Assembly (NCBI GenBank): GCA_016839635.1
Contig: JAEOTV010000173.1
Span: 1 to 25,853 of the forward strand
Length of the DNA stretch: 25,853 bases
DNA from: Promethearchaeota archaeon
Lineage (GTDB): Archaea; Asgardarchaeota; Lokiarchaeia; Sigynarchaeales; SOKP01
Direction: 5' to 3'
The notes under the pieces are model-generated. The model saw only the letters and a program-made list of their open reading frames with translations, had not been told where the DNA came from and did no database searches. The first letter of the stretch is position 1. The number at the start of each line of letters is the position of its first letter. The translations under genes and the position numbers were made by a program. Below, piece after piece: positions 15,605-24,458 of this stretch.

Positions 15605-16648
15605 ATGCCCAAGGAGATAATTAAAGCAATTGTTTATACTGAACTCAACGAAGGATCCGGACCTACTCCGGTGCTATGGAATCCTCTGGATTTACCAGAA
15701 AAACTTCGGATGTCAGTAGCAATTAAATCTATTACAATGTTAACAACAGATCAGGGAGTTGTGCCCAAATCGGCAGTTATAATGCCCTTTTCCTCATTTA
15801 ATTTAAAAGGTATAGTAAAATATATAGAAATGAAGGAAGCATCATTTAAAGGAGGAATGGCATTATCAACAATTACTTTACTATTTAATGAAGCAGATGA
15901 TATTATTTTTTATAAATATATTGATTATCTTGAGTCTGCTTTTGATACTAGTGCCAAACGAATAATTGAACTTAAATTAAATGAAGCTAATTCTGATGAT
16001 ATTTTCTATGAGATTAATAACCTCAATCTTAAAATTTCTGAAATCTTGAATGACTTACATAAAAAAGAGAAATCGACTTCAGAATCAATAGCTTTTCCTG
16101 AACAGGATCTTGAAGAAGAATCTGCAATTGCATATAATTTTAAAGTTGTAGTTTGTGGGGATCCTGGTGTAGGAAAAACTTCAACTATCCTAAGATTTAC
16201 AGATGATGCTTTTGCAAGAACTTACATACCCACACTAGGAGTAAATATTTCAGAAAAAAATATGGAAATAAATAAAATAAGAGCTAAACTTATCCTATGG
16301 GATATTGCAGGACAGATTAAATTTGAAGCGATGCGGAGACATTTTTATAAAGGAGCAGAGGCTGTGATCTTTATTTTTGACCTTACAAATCGAAAATCAT
16401 TTGAAAGTATATCAAATTGGTATAAAGATGTAGAAAGAAATATTATCCATATCGAAGATGAAATAATAGGTTTTATTTTAGGTAATAAGGAAGATTTGAG
16501 CAATCAAAGAGCCATTAATTTAGAAGAATCCTCTTTGATTGCACAAAAACTTAATCTGGAATACGTAGAGACATCTGCTTTAACAGGAAAAAATGTTGAA
16601 GAAATATTCTTTAAATTAACTGAAACATTACTTAAATCTAAAGAATAA
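15605..16648 (+). CDS. Longin-like domain fused to Ras/Rab-type small GTPase (paralogue B)
   Basis: The 347-residue protein is the second member of the tandem pair, aligning with paralogue A with almost no gaps. The longin-like domain is at about 5-155, with the signature GSGPTPVLWNP at 17-27. The GTPase has GDPGVGKTS at 185-193, T210, WDIAGQ at 232-237, NKED at 294-297 and ETSA at 322-325. Switch II here is AGQ, the Ras/Rab form, where paralogue A has GGQ. There is no lipidation cysteine. The nitroreductase begins about 11 nt after its stop, so the two are probably co-transcribed. A TATA-like TTTATTAAATAG at 15558-15569 would give a short leader. The GTPase call is certain and the role unknown. 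Confidence 0.9.
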   Translation: MPKEIIKAIVYTELNEGSGPTPVLWNPLDLPEKLRMSVAIKSITMLTTDQGVVPKSAVIMPFSSFNLKGIVKYIEMKEASFKGGMALSTITLLFNEADDIIFYKYIDYLESAFDTSAKRIIELKLNEANSDDIFYEINNLNLKISEILNDLHKKEKSTSESIAFPEQDLEEESAIAYNFKVVVCGDPGVGKTSTILRFTDDAFARTYIPTLGVNISEKNMEINKIRAKLILWDIAGQIKFEAMRRHFYKGAEAVIFIFDLTNRKSFESISNWYKDVERNIIHIEDEIIGFILGNKEDLSNQRAINLEESSLIAQKLNLEYVETSALTGKNVEEIFFKLTETLLKSKE

Positions 16649-16659
16649 TTAAGTTTGAG

Positions 16660-17244
16660 TTGTTAAAGTTGGATTTTGAAGATATTGTATATAAAAGACG
16701 TACTATTAGGAGATTCAAAAAGGATCCGATTGCTTTAGAAACTCTAAGGAAATTAATAGATTTTGCTCGAGTTGCTCCTATGGCAAGAAACATTCAAGCC
16801 CTCGAATTTATAATCATCCAAAGTTCTGAGATGAAAGAAAATATATTCCCATTAGTTAATTGGGCGGGATCACTTCCAGAAGATCAAAGGACTCCTGAAA
16901 AAGGAAGAGAACCTACATCCTATATAATTGTATTACTTAATACTAAAATAAAAAATGCATATGTTGATTTTGATGTCGGTGCTGCTGTTGAAAACATTCT
17001 ATTAGGAGCAGTTAATGTTGGAATAGGAAGTTGTTGGATGGGCTCAATCAATAGAGAAAAAATTAGAAAGTTACTTGAAATACCTCATTATTATGAAATA
17101 AAACATGTAATTAGCCTTGGATACCCCGATGAAGAATCTACAATAGAAACATATAATGAGTCATTTAAATATTGGAAAACCACTGATGGACAAATGCACG
17201 TTCCAAAGCGTGCTCTGGATGATATAATTTACAAAATATTATAA
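16660..17244 (+). CDS. Nitroreductase-family FMN oxidoreductase
   Basis: The 194-residue protein has the nitroreductase fold. An N-terminal RRTIRRF at 13-19 and the FMN-binding run ARVAPMARNIQ at 37-47 are visible. VGAAVENILLGA at 106-117 and the GIGSCWMGSI segment at 121-130 complete the usual pattern, and ISLGYPDE lies near the C-terminus. These homodimeric flavoproteins reduce nitro compounds, quinones or related acceptors with NAD(P)H; the physiological substrate is not predictable. The start is uncertain: TTG 16660 is used, another TTG lies three codons in, and no ATG precedes the RRTIRRF motif. It is closely spaced after longin-GTPase B. Confidence 0.88.
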   Translation: MLKLDFEDIVYKRRTIRRFKKDPIALETLRKLIDFARVAPMARNIQALEFIIIQSSEMKENIFPLVNWAGSLPEDQRTPEKGREPTSYIIVLLNTKIKNAYVDFDVGAAVENILLGAVNVGIGSCWMGSINREKIRKLLEIPHYYEIKHVISLGYPDEESTIETYNESFKYWKTTDGQMHVPKRALDDIIYKIL

Positions 17245-17265
17245 TTTAATAATATGAAGGCTAAT

Positions 17266-19590
17266 TTAAAACCAATAAGGAGGAGTATATTCAAGATCAT
17301 CATAATATATAATATCAGTAGTAATACTGGTTGATGCCATGTAATTTTTAGCCCAAAATCCTCGTTGAATAAGACTAAAATCATGAGAATCGATATCTTC
17401 TCCATCGATCCATACAGATAGAATTCCTCTCCATTCCTCATCTGTTAATCGATTATAATTAGGTGCAGGAAATTCATAATAAGAAAACACTGGCCCTATA
17501 ACTGGAATCTCATGTCCATCCCAACTGGGGACTAATGCTATGATGTGCTCCAAAAACCCTGTAGAAATATGCAAAACTTGCTTTGTATTAGGATCAGTAT
17601 GAATATCTGCAATCAAACTTGCTCTGGAGTTTGCTACTGAGCTTACTTCATCGTATGGATAACCAAACATCATGAGCAAAAATGGGAGCCATCCAATATT
17701 ATAAGAAGGGCCACATATATCACTTTCTCTTACTCCAAAAAGCGATGTAAGAAAAGATTTATCCCTACCAGTTAAGTAGATACCCTTTAGTTCTTTAATT
17801 GAGATAGATTCTAACCAATAGGAAATATTAGTGAAGGTATCTAAATATCTTAAGAAGTTAAAATATCCTGAGGTAAAGTTATATCCAATATTTCTTAATC
17901 GTTCAAATGAAAGCTTAAAAACTTGGCTTAATTGACCTAGTGATCTATAAAATTCTGGGTATGGTTCAACATATGCAGTTGGAGTAGAGCATATGATACC
18001 TCCAGTGGATTGTTTAGTATATAAGATTGTATCATGTCGAAGTTGTGCATATGATCCCATGATTGTCGTAAGTTTTTCATCTAACCATACATTAGAATTC
18101 ATAAATTCAGGAAGTGTATACGTTTCATTAAATTCAGAAGTATTAGTAGCAAGAGTTTTTAATGAACTGATCCAATTCCATTGAAGTGTTTCTTTTTTAC
18201 CATTAGAGGTTGAAGTTATATTATCTTTAACTGATTCGAGTACATTTGCATAATCAGGATATGTTTGGAATTCATTTGGATATTCCTCGTGCAGTAATTG
18301 CAAAGCACGATTGGATTCAAGACAAGTATATGCAAAGTCTAACCCATAAGGCAATAACCTGTTGTAAATATAAGGATGAACCATATGTTGCAATGAATAA
18401 CTATCTAAGGTTTCAATTTCTCCGAATAAAGTAAATGTTTTAGGGGACATGACATTACCATTAATAGCATCAACATAAAAAGGAATGTCTGGTCTTGGAA
18501 TATCTGAATCATTTAGTACGTTATTTTGAATTTGGAGTAATACATTTTCATTGATATCGTTTAGGCTCCAATTAAATCCAAGTAGATTCATACATTGAGT
18601 ATCCAAATCTTTTGGAGTTATAGAATTTGGTGGCCCCATTATAATATCCAGAAATCCCATAATTGTATCCCAAATGTTAATCCCAGAAACTATATTATAT
18701 TTATAAAGGTATTCTAATGAAGTTTTCTTTAAAAGCCATGTTACCTGAATCGCAGAATTAACCATTTCTGTATTATCAAAAAAAAATGGGATTCTAGCCA
18801 ACCATTTGTATAATCTAAAATACCTTTGCAAAATTTCAGATTTTGTATAATGTCCTCTTGGTTTATATTGACTATAATCATCGAAAAAGCGAATTGTTAA
18901 ATCAGTATAGGTAGGTGAAGAATGTCCCATAATTGCATTATATAGTTCTTCAGATGCTTCTTCTATTTCAATTGGAAGTCTTTGATTTAGCGGAGAGTCA
19001 ATAATTTTTAATGCTACATTAAAATATATGATAGTGTGAATATCAATTAAAGATGAATGTTCTATTATTTTTTTCATACTTTCAATAACTAAAGCCCTTA
19101 ATAATGGAAAAAAGATATCTTCTTCAGTACTTTCTAAAACTTTGTCAAATATTAGATGCCAAACGTGTAGCATTGTATCGGTTGTTATAAAAATTGGGAG
19201 ATCCTTATGCCAATAAAATCCAAAGGCATCTACAATATCATCAGTTCCCATTCTATTTAAGACAACGAATCTGTTCTGTTGCAATAATTGAATTTCTACA
19301 GTCGTTAAGCTAAACGCTTGATTAATTAAATTATAATAATATGAAGAATCCTCTAGAATTTCATCATATTGGTTTAACGTAGTATAAGGGAGGTACCCAC
19401 TTCTATAATAATTATAGAGAGTAAAATATGGATTATCTTCACCTGGATATATCCCTATCTCATTGTCATTTGAATCATTACCATCATCGCTGTTTTCAAT
19501 AATAAGTAATTGATTTAATACCGGAGAAAATCCAATAAAGACTATCCCAATAATTATTATACTTAAGATAATCTTCGATTTTGGATTCAT
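17266..19590 (-). CDS. DUF3160 exported protein
   Basis: The 774-residue protein begins with a lysine-containing head and one hydrophobic stretch at about 7-31, either a signal peptide or an uncleaved anchor. An Asp/Asn/Ser-rich linker follows at about 32-48. The rest is DUF3160. The conserved block DLPIFITTDTMLHVWHLIFD at 130-149 is distinctive, and Tyr/Trp-rich segments continue to the C-terminus, which ends in YYDDLEYTPPYWF with no second transmembrane or sorting tail. DUF3160 has no established biochemical role. The protein is probably outside the cell, tethered by its N-terminus. It is convergent with the nitroreductase gene. Confidence 0.83.
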   Translation of the reverse strand: MNPKSKIILSIIIIGIVFIGFSPVLNQLLIIENSDDGNDSNDNEIGIYPGEDNPYFTLYNYYRSGYLPYTTLNQYDEILEDSSYYYNLINQAFSLTTVEIQLLQQNRFVVLNRMGTDDIVDAFGFYWHKDLPIFITTDTMLHVWHLIFDKVLESTEEDIFFPLLRALVIESMKKIIEHSSLIDIHTIIYFNVALKIIDSPLNQRLPIEIEEASEELYNAIMGHSSPTYTDLTIRFFDDYSQYKPRGHYTKSEILQRYFRLYKWLARIPFFFDNTEMVNSAIQVTWLLKKTSLEYLYKYNIVSGINIWDTIMGFLDIIMGPPNSITPKDLDTQCMNLLGFNWSLNDINENVLLQIQNNVLNDSDIPRPDIPFYVDAINGNVMSPKTFTLFGEIETLDSYSLQHMVHPYIYNRLLPYGLDFAYTCLESNRALQLLHEEYPNEFQTYPDYANVLESVKDNITSTSNGKKETLQWNWISSLKTLATNTSEFNETYTLPEFMNSNVWLDEKLTTIMGSYAQLRHDTILYTKQSTGGIICSTPTAYVEPYPEFYRSLGQLSQVFKLSFERLRNIGYNFTSGYFNFLRYLDTFTNISYWLESISIKELKGIYLTGRDKSFLTSLFGVRESDICGPSYNIGWLPFLLMMFGYPYDEVSSVANSRASLIADIHTDPNTKQVLHISTGFLEHIIALVPSWDGHEIPVIGPVFSYYEFPAPNYNRLTDEEWRGILSVWIDGEDIDSHDFSLIQRGFWAKNYMASTSITTDIIYYDDLEYTPPYWF

Positions 19591-19752
19591 TTTTAATCTT
19601 AAATAATTATTACAATTTTATATATAAACTTTGCATCAATGAGAATGGAATGTCATTATATCAAATAGAGTATCATATATGTTGAAATTTCTTTTCTCAA
19701 AGAATATTCGATGAAAACAAGTGGATTTTTACAAACTTTCTTTTAAATTTAT

Positions 19753-19986
19753 TTAGAGTGGAACAACTATATGAGTTTCTGTACGGGAAACTCCATCTAA
19801 ACTATGAATTTTAGCCAGAATAGTCTTGGCGATAGTTTCAACATCTTGTCCTTCTACTTTAACAATTACATCAATACCGCCTGTTACTGGGTAAACTTCC
19901 TGAACTTCTTCTATTTCTTGTAAACCATGAACGACAGATTCTACAAAACCTGCTTGTGTATTCATTAAAACAAAACATATAGTCAA
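19753..19986 (-). CDS. Stand-alone Lrp/AsnC effector-binding (RAM) domain protein
   Basis: The 77-residue protein matches only the C-terminal RAM domain of Lrp/AsnC regulators. It has the strand TICFVLMNTQAG, the EVQEVYPVTGGIDVIVKV segment, and GVSRTETHIVV at the end. No DNA-binding HTH is present. Such proteins bind amino acids and may modulate full-length Lrp partners by mixed oligomers. The start is TTG at 19984-19986, because GGAG at 19997-20000 lies 10 nt upstream and the family begins just before this strand. An upstream ATG at 20032 would add 16 atypical basic residues. Confidence 0.83.
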   Translation of the reverse strand: MTICFVLMNTQAGFVESVVHGLQEIEEVQEVYPVTGGIDVIVKVEGQDVETIAKTILAKIHSLDGVSRTETHIVVPL

Positions 19987-20132
19987 TTTTCTACATCTCC
20001 TAATTAAAAGTAATTTAATTAAATATTGTCTCATAAGTTTAAAAAGGTTATATTTTAAAGCTCTTTGCTAAAATATTGTTATTTCAACCCTAATCCAATC
20101 GGAGATTACTTAAATTGATTGAATCTTATAAG

Positions 20133-20819
20133 TTAAGGGAGTAAAATACTTTCGAATAAAAAGTAAAAAAATACTGCGTTTCCGAGATATACTATCATTA
20201 CTATAAAGGTAACTGGAATTTTTAAAAGATGTTTCTTCTCCTGAATTAAAATAAAACTATAATAAGTCGAAACGCCAAGGATAATTTCTGGAATAATTAT
20301 ATATAATGCCAAATGTCCAATCATAGCTACATTTTGGGCATACCAAGATTGTAGCATCCACATTGTTTGCTCAGCTAGTCCAAAAATTAAAAGCGATAAA
20401 GCACCAATAATAATGTACGTAATTGATTTTGAATACCGTTTCTGGATTCTTAGTCCTGCGAAAATAATCAGAAACAAAGGAATTGCCCATAAGCCCGCCA
20501 TATATAGTGAAACTGTTCCAATCTTTATGAATCCATCTTCTGGGAAAACTAGTATGCCGAGTTCAGCAGATAAAAACCAATCTGGCCATATTTGAAATAA
20601 ACTAAGAAGAAAAACAAAAAGCCAAATATTAATCCATTCAGAATGATTCCGTAAATACCCAAACACAGGCAATATTATATTATAAATTACAACTAAAATG
20701 AATAATTTAATTCCCATATATTCGGTAAGAGGAATTAATAGAATTACAAGGCAAATTATTACAAAAACTAAATGAATTATAAGAAAATCTATAATTTCTT
20801 TCGAAATATTTAATTTCAT
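20133..20819 (-). CDS. Polytopic membrane protein of unknown function
   Basis: The 228-residue protein has about seven hydrophobic segments, roughly 9-31, 36-56, 63-80, 107-125, 133-151, 164-190 and 202-222. A longer extracytoplasmic-looking loop follows the third, containing ELGILVFPEDGF. I do not recognise the family. Conserved-looking polar or aromatic residues within the membrane include WPDWFLSAE and AEQTMW, which might form a ligand or cofactor site. It is a single minus-strand gene, divergent from the 3HCDH gene. A TATA-like element about 27 nt upstream suggests a nearly leaderless transcript. Confidence 0.7.
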   Translation of the reverse strand: MKLNISKEIIDFLIIHLVFVIICLVILLIPLTEYMGIKLFILVVIYNIILPVFGYLRNHSEWINIWLFVFLLSLFQIWPDWFLSAELGILVFPEDGFIKIGTVSLYMAGLWAIPLFLIIFAGLRIQKRYSKSITYIIIGALSLLIFGLAEQTMWMLQSWYAQNVAMIGHLALYIIIPEIILGVSTYYSFILIQEKKHLLKIPVTFIVMIVYLGNAVFFYFLFESILLP

Positions 20820-20841
20820 GATTATATGAAATCCTACACTG

Positions 20842-20850
20842 TTTAAATAG
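20842..20850 (-). promoter_or_regulatory. TATA-like element in divergent gap
   Basis: CTATTTAAA (minus) is centred about 27 nt before the start of the polytopic membrane protein, the spacing expected for a leaderless transcript. It could instead serve the plus-strand 3HCDH gene about 75 nt away. Confidence 0.3.
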
Positions 20851-20919
20851 TATTTATGAATCTTCTTATTTTATCAATTCTAACTCTAGTGTAATAAAAA
20901 AATACAAGAAAAGAAAGAT

Positions 20920-21768
20920 ATGACAGAAATTAAAAATATCTCAGTGATTGGTGCTGGTTTTACAGGGAAACAAATAGCAGCAATCACTGCTTTACACAAT
21001 TATAATGTAAGCATTTTTGATATAAATTTAGAAATATTGGAAGAAGCGAAAAAATATATCAATGGAGTTCTGAAGCGAAATAAAAAAAATGAACTGATAG
21101 AAAATGTTAATTATTATAATAATATTAAGGAAGCAGTTAAAGAAGCAGATTTAGCTATTGAGGCGATACCAGAGAACATTGAATTGAAAAAAGAAGCGTT
21201 CTCTCAAATTGAAAAGTTTGCTCCTAAAAATGTTATAATTGCTACTAATAGTTCCTCAATTCCAGTTTCTAAGATTGAAGAGGCTGTAAGTAGAAAGGAT
21301 AGAATTTTGAATATTCATTTTTATCCTCCCATTCCTACACGTCCAATGGCAGATCTTATGCGAGGTACAAAAACGAGTGATGAGGCTTTTAAAAGTGGAG
21401 AGAAATGGTTAGAGAGCATTGGATGTCATCCGATTATATTAAAAAAAGAATCTCATGGATTTGTATTTAATAGAATGTGGCATGCTGCGAGAAGGGAGGC
21501 ATTAAGACTTTGGGCAGGAGGTTACGCTGACATTAAAACTATAGATTTAGCATGGAAGACTTTCACAGGTATGAAAATGGGGCCATTTGTTTTAATGGAT
21601 GGTATTGGGTTAGATACAGTATATTCAGTTCAAATGAGTTATTATCATGAAAGTGGTGATTCTAGAGACAAACCACCTGATGAACTTAAAGAAATGGTTG
21701 AAAAGGGAGAACTTGGAATGAAATCTGGTAAGGGTTTTTATACGTGGAAGAAACAAAAAAAAACATAA
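20920..21768 (+). CDS. 3-hydroxyacyl-CoA dehydrogenase-family oxidoreductase
   Basis: The 282-residue protein has the two-domain 3HCDH layout. The NAD-binding motif GAGFTG is at 11-16 with D34 favouring NAD. S112, catalytic H133 in HFYPPIP, and N184 in GFVFNRM are in place. By alignment with human 3-hydroxyacyl-CoA dehydrogenase, the glutamate that pairs with the histidine (12 residues on) is aspartate D145 here, and HFFNP has become HFYPP. The C-terminal helical domain ends with GMKSGKGFYTW. The substrate may therefore be a beta-hydroxy acid or an unusual acyl-CoA. The BKACE gene follows about 110 nt downstream, suggesting an oxidation-then-cleavage pathway (inference). Confidence 0.86.
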   Translation: MTEIKNISVIGAGFTGKQIAAITALHNYNVSIFDINLEILEEAKKYINGVLKRNKKNELIENVNYYNNIKEAVKEADLAIEAIPENIELKKEAFSQIEKFAPKNVIIATNSSSIPVSKIEEAVSRKDRILNIHFYPPIPTRPMADLMRGTKTSDEAFKSGEKWLESIGCHPIILKKESHGFVFNRMWHAARREALRLWAGGYADIKTIDLAWKTFTGMKMGPFVLMDGIGLDTVYSVQMSYYHESGDSRDKPPDELKEMVEKGELGMKSGKGFYTWKKQKKT

Positions 21769-21879
21769 TATTAAGATTATCCCAATTATTTCAAATCAAT
21801 ATATTATCAAACATCAAAAAGCTAATTTTAAAATAAACAATCAAAAAAAGTATAATTTTGATAAAGAGGTAAGAATAAT

Positions 21880-22794
21880 ATGAAACCTAATTTACTAACA
21901 GATGAAAAAGTAGTTATAACTGCTGCAATTACTGGAGGGATTCAAGGAAAATGGGCAAATCCTGCAATTCCTGTGACACCAGAAGAACAAGCCCAAAATG
22001 CTTTGGAATGCTATGAAGCAGGGGCTTCAATATTACATCTCCATGTTCGTGGTGAAGATGGTCAAAATACTCCAGATTTAAAATATTATAATAAAACAGT
22101 TAAACTTATACATGAAAAATGTCCAATCATAGTTCAAATTGGGAATGGAATAGGAGCACGCATTGCATATGGAACTAAAACTAGTAGTAAAGGACGGAAA
22201 TACGGTCAAACCATTGTTATGCCCACTCTTAAAGAACGGTTAAATCTACTTAATATAGATCCACCACCAGATATGCATACTATCAACGCTGGTACCTTCG
22301 AATTTCAGACTAAATATGGTAACCATACTTTTGACAATCCAATCTCTTTTAATAAACGGTATGTTGAAGGATGCAATAAAAGAGGGTTTGGAATTGAGAT
22401 TGAAGTTTATGATACAAGTCATATTACTAATGTAGAAACTCTCGTTTCAAGATTTAAGGTTCTTAAACCACCATTGCATTTCAGTATTGTATTAGGTATT
22501 GGTGGAGGAGCACCAGCAACAATTAGAAATCTACTAAATATGGTTGATTTATTGCCTGAAGGATCAACTTGGCAAGTTGTTACTGTGGGTAAATTGAACC
22601 TTCGAACAACTACGATTGCTCTCTGTATGGGTGGAAATATACGTACTGGGCTTGAAGACATTCTTTATTATCAAAAAGGAGAGATGGTAAAAAGTAATGC
22701 TCAATTAGTTAAAAGAATGGTTCGACTGGCAAAAGAAATTGGAAGAGAACCTGCTAGTATCGATGAAGCGAGAAAAAAACTAGGATTAAATTAA
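21880..22794 (+). CDS. BKACE family beta-keto acid cleavage enzyme (DUF849, Kce-like)
   Basis: The 304-residue TIM barrel matches the Kce/BKACE family, which converts a beta-keto acid plus acetyl-CoA to acetoacetate plus a new acyl-CoA. Zinc ligands H53 and H55 are in the HLHVR motif, and E259 follows in RTGLED, with R255 and D260 beside it as in characterised Kce. The PVTPEEQAQNALECYEAGA segment at 31-49 and SNAQLVKRM at 272-280 are also typical. AGAGGT precedes the ATG at suitable spacing. The particular keto acid cannot be read from sequence. The preceding dehydrogenase could make it. Confidence 0.9.
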   Translation: MKPNLLTDEKVVITAAITGGIQGKWANPAIPVTPEEQAQNALECYEAGASILHLHVRGEDGQNTPDLKYYNKTVKLIHEKCPIIVQIGNGIGARIAYGTKTSSKGRKYGQTIVMPTLKERLNLLNIDPPPDMHTINAGTFEFQTKYGNHTFDNPISFNKRYVEGCNKRGFGIEIEVYDTSHITNVETLVSRFKVLKPPLHFSIVLGIGGGAPATIRNLLNMVDLLPEGSTWQVVTVGKLNLRTTTIALCMGGNIRTGLEDILYYQKGEMVKSNAQLVKRMVRLAKEIGREPASIDEARKKLGLN

Positions 22795-22808
22795 AATTTA
22801 AGAAATTT

Positions 22809-22821
22809 AAAAAAAAAAAAA
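22809..22821 (-). terminator. T13 tract ending the MFS transporter transcript
   Basis: An A13 run on the plus strand, T13 on the minus strand, begins a few nt past the MFS stop codon, in the 30-nt gap between convergent genes. A long oligo-U is the expected archaeal signal. Confidence 0.55.
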
Positions 22822-22824
22822 GAT

Positions 22825-24231
22825 TTATTTTAATTCAGGATGTTTATCCAATTCCTCTCTCATTAACCTGAGTTTTTCACCATGCAAATCGTAATATTTC
22901 CATATGAGTATTGATCCTACAAGTGCGATAGCGGGAAATAAAAATATTATCGATTTTAGTCCAAGTTCGATTAAAAAAGGATCAGCAGGTATAGGTGTAT
23001 ACGTACTCCAACCAGTTCCAGAAAAAATAGTGGCAATAGTGGTAATACCTAGTATCATGGAAAATCTGTGTATAAAAGCATTTACACCATAATAACTTGC
23101 AGCTCTTTTTACACCAAATTTAAGTGCATCTTGATCTATTACATCACCATGGATTAAATCAATGTAAAATAATGCTGCAGACAATCCAAATCCAGTTGTA
23201 AAAAATACAACCATCGACATTATCCTACTAATCTCATTATTAGACAATAGAACTAATGGAAATAATGTAACAATCCATATTCCCAATCCAATCATTAAAC
23301 CTTTACGTGTACCAATTTTTGATGCGATCCTAGATTGTAAAGGCATAAAAAGTGCAGCTGAAATAAGTGCTAGTGCCAATGTGACTCCTATAAATAGCTC
23401 TCCTTCAGTTCTTCCAAGAACAAAAACGGAATAAAGAGGAAATACTGTTAATAAAACATTTAGACAATACCAAACAAGCATATTCCCAAAAGTAAACTTT
23501 AAGAATGTTCTATTCGCAAATGTTATTTTCAACGATTTAAAAAAGCCTGGTCTTTTATCATAATCTGTTGCTTGTTCATCTTTTTCCTTTACCGCAATGA
23601 AAATGAATAAAATTGCCATAATCAGTACTATAGAACCGAGAATTATTCCTGAAATAATATAGTCAAGTTGAATAGCCGCAGCTTCTAAAGGATTGGGAGG
23701 ATAAGTGGCTGGAACTAAAGGACTAATGATTATTGTTGGAAGTATTGATGCAAGAATTATAGCAATCAAAGTAAAAACTTTTATGAAAACGTTCACACCC
23801 GCTCTTTGTTTTTCAGTTGGAAACATTTCAGGAAAAAGTGCATTTGTATTTACTGAAAACATTGTATAAAATAATTCAAAGGCAAAAATTATAAATATAA
23901 AATACCAGAATTCAAAGCTGGATGGTGTTGTATATAGGAATATCATCATTAATGATAATGGAATAAATGAAATTATCAAATAAAACTTCCTTTTTCCTAA
24001 TTTACCTTTTTGTTTGGTTCTTTCGCTTAATGCGCCTAAAAGAGGATCATTAAACATATTCCAAATGCCCCATAGAACAAATCCGGTCCACATTTCTAGC
24101 ATTGAAAGACCTACTACTGCAAAATAAAAAGTAAAAACATAAATAGTAAATGCTTGATAAGTTAACTGATCGGGGAAACCACTTAAGCCAAATAATATTT
24201 TCTCTTTTAATGATATATTTCTTTCACTCAT
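22825..24231 (-). CDS. MFS transporter, GPH (glycoside-pentoside-hexuronide) type
   Basis: The 468-residue protein has about twelve membrane helices. The N-terminal third carries GFPDQLTYQAFTIYVFTFYF and then the GPH-type signature WNMFNDPLLGALSERTKQK, with the conserved Asn-Asp-Pro/Leu-Gly spacing and a basic loop GKRKFYLI. A central cytoplasmic loop contains VKEKDEQATDYDKRPGF. GPH symporters carry sugars, glucuronides or sulfo-sugars with H+ or Na+; the substrate is not predictable. It faces the BKACE gene tail to tail and is divergent from the pyruvate-kinase-domain gene. Confidence 0.88.
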   Translation of the reverse strand: MSERNISLKEKILFGLSGFPDQLTYQAFTIYVFTFYFAVVGLSMLEMWTGFVLWGIWNMFNDPLLGALSERTKQKGKLGKRKFYLIISFIPLSLMMIFLYTTPSSFEFWYFIFIIFAFELFYTMFSVNTNALFPEMFPTEKQRAGVNVFIKVFTLIAIILASILPTIIISPLVPATYPPNPLEAAAIQLDYIISGIILGSIVLIMAILFIFIAVKEKDEQATDYDKRPGFFKSLKITFANRTFLKFTFGNMLVWYCLNVLLTVFPLYSVFVLGRTEGELFIGVTLALALISAALFMPLQSRIASKIGTRKGLMIGLGIWIVTLFPLVLLSNNEISRIMSMVVFFTTGFGLSAALFYIDLIHGDVIDQDALKFGVKRAASYYGVNAFIHRFSMILGITTIATIFSGTGWSTYTPIPADPFLIELGLKSIIFLFPAIALVGSILIWKYYDLHGEKLRLMREELDKHPELK

Positions 24232-24458
24232 GTAATTTTCCTACTTTAGTTTTATATTAAATTTAATATTATTTTTTAAATATTAGTTAAAGTTATTTTA
24301 ATAGTTTTCATTTTTCAAATACTATTTTGTTTTATACATATTTTTTGAGTTATAAAAATCTACTAATTCTCCATAATTTGAGAATAATCTAAGACAATTA
24401 TTATAAATTATATTAGCATACAACAAATTAAGAAAAATATTTTATTAGTTGTTAATTT

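Noticed and set aside
18246..18434. Plus-strand ORFs inside the DUF3160 gene
   Set aside because: They lie entirely within a conserved coding frame on the other strand and lack ribosome-binding sites or family resemblance.
17266..19590. DUF3160 protein as an archaeosortase substrate
   Set aside because: The C-terminus has no hydrophobic helix or basic cluster, so no sorting tail is present.
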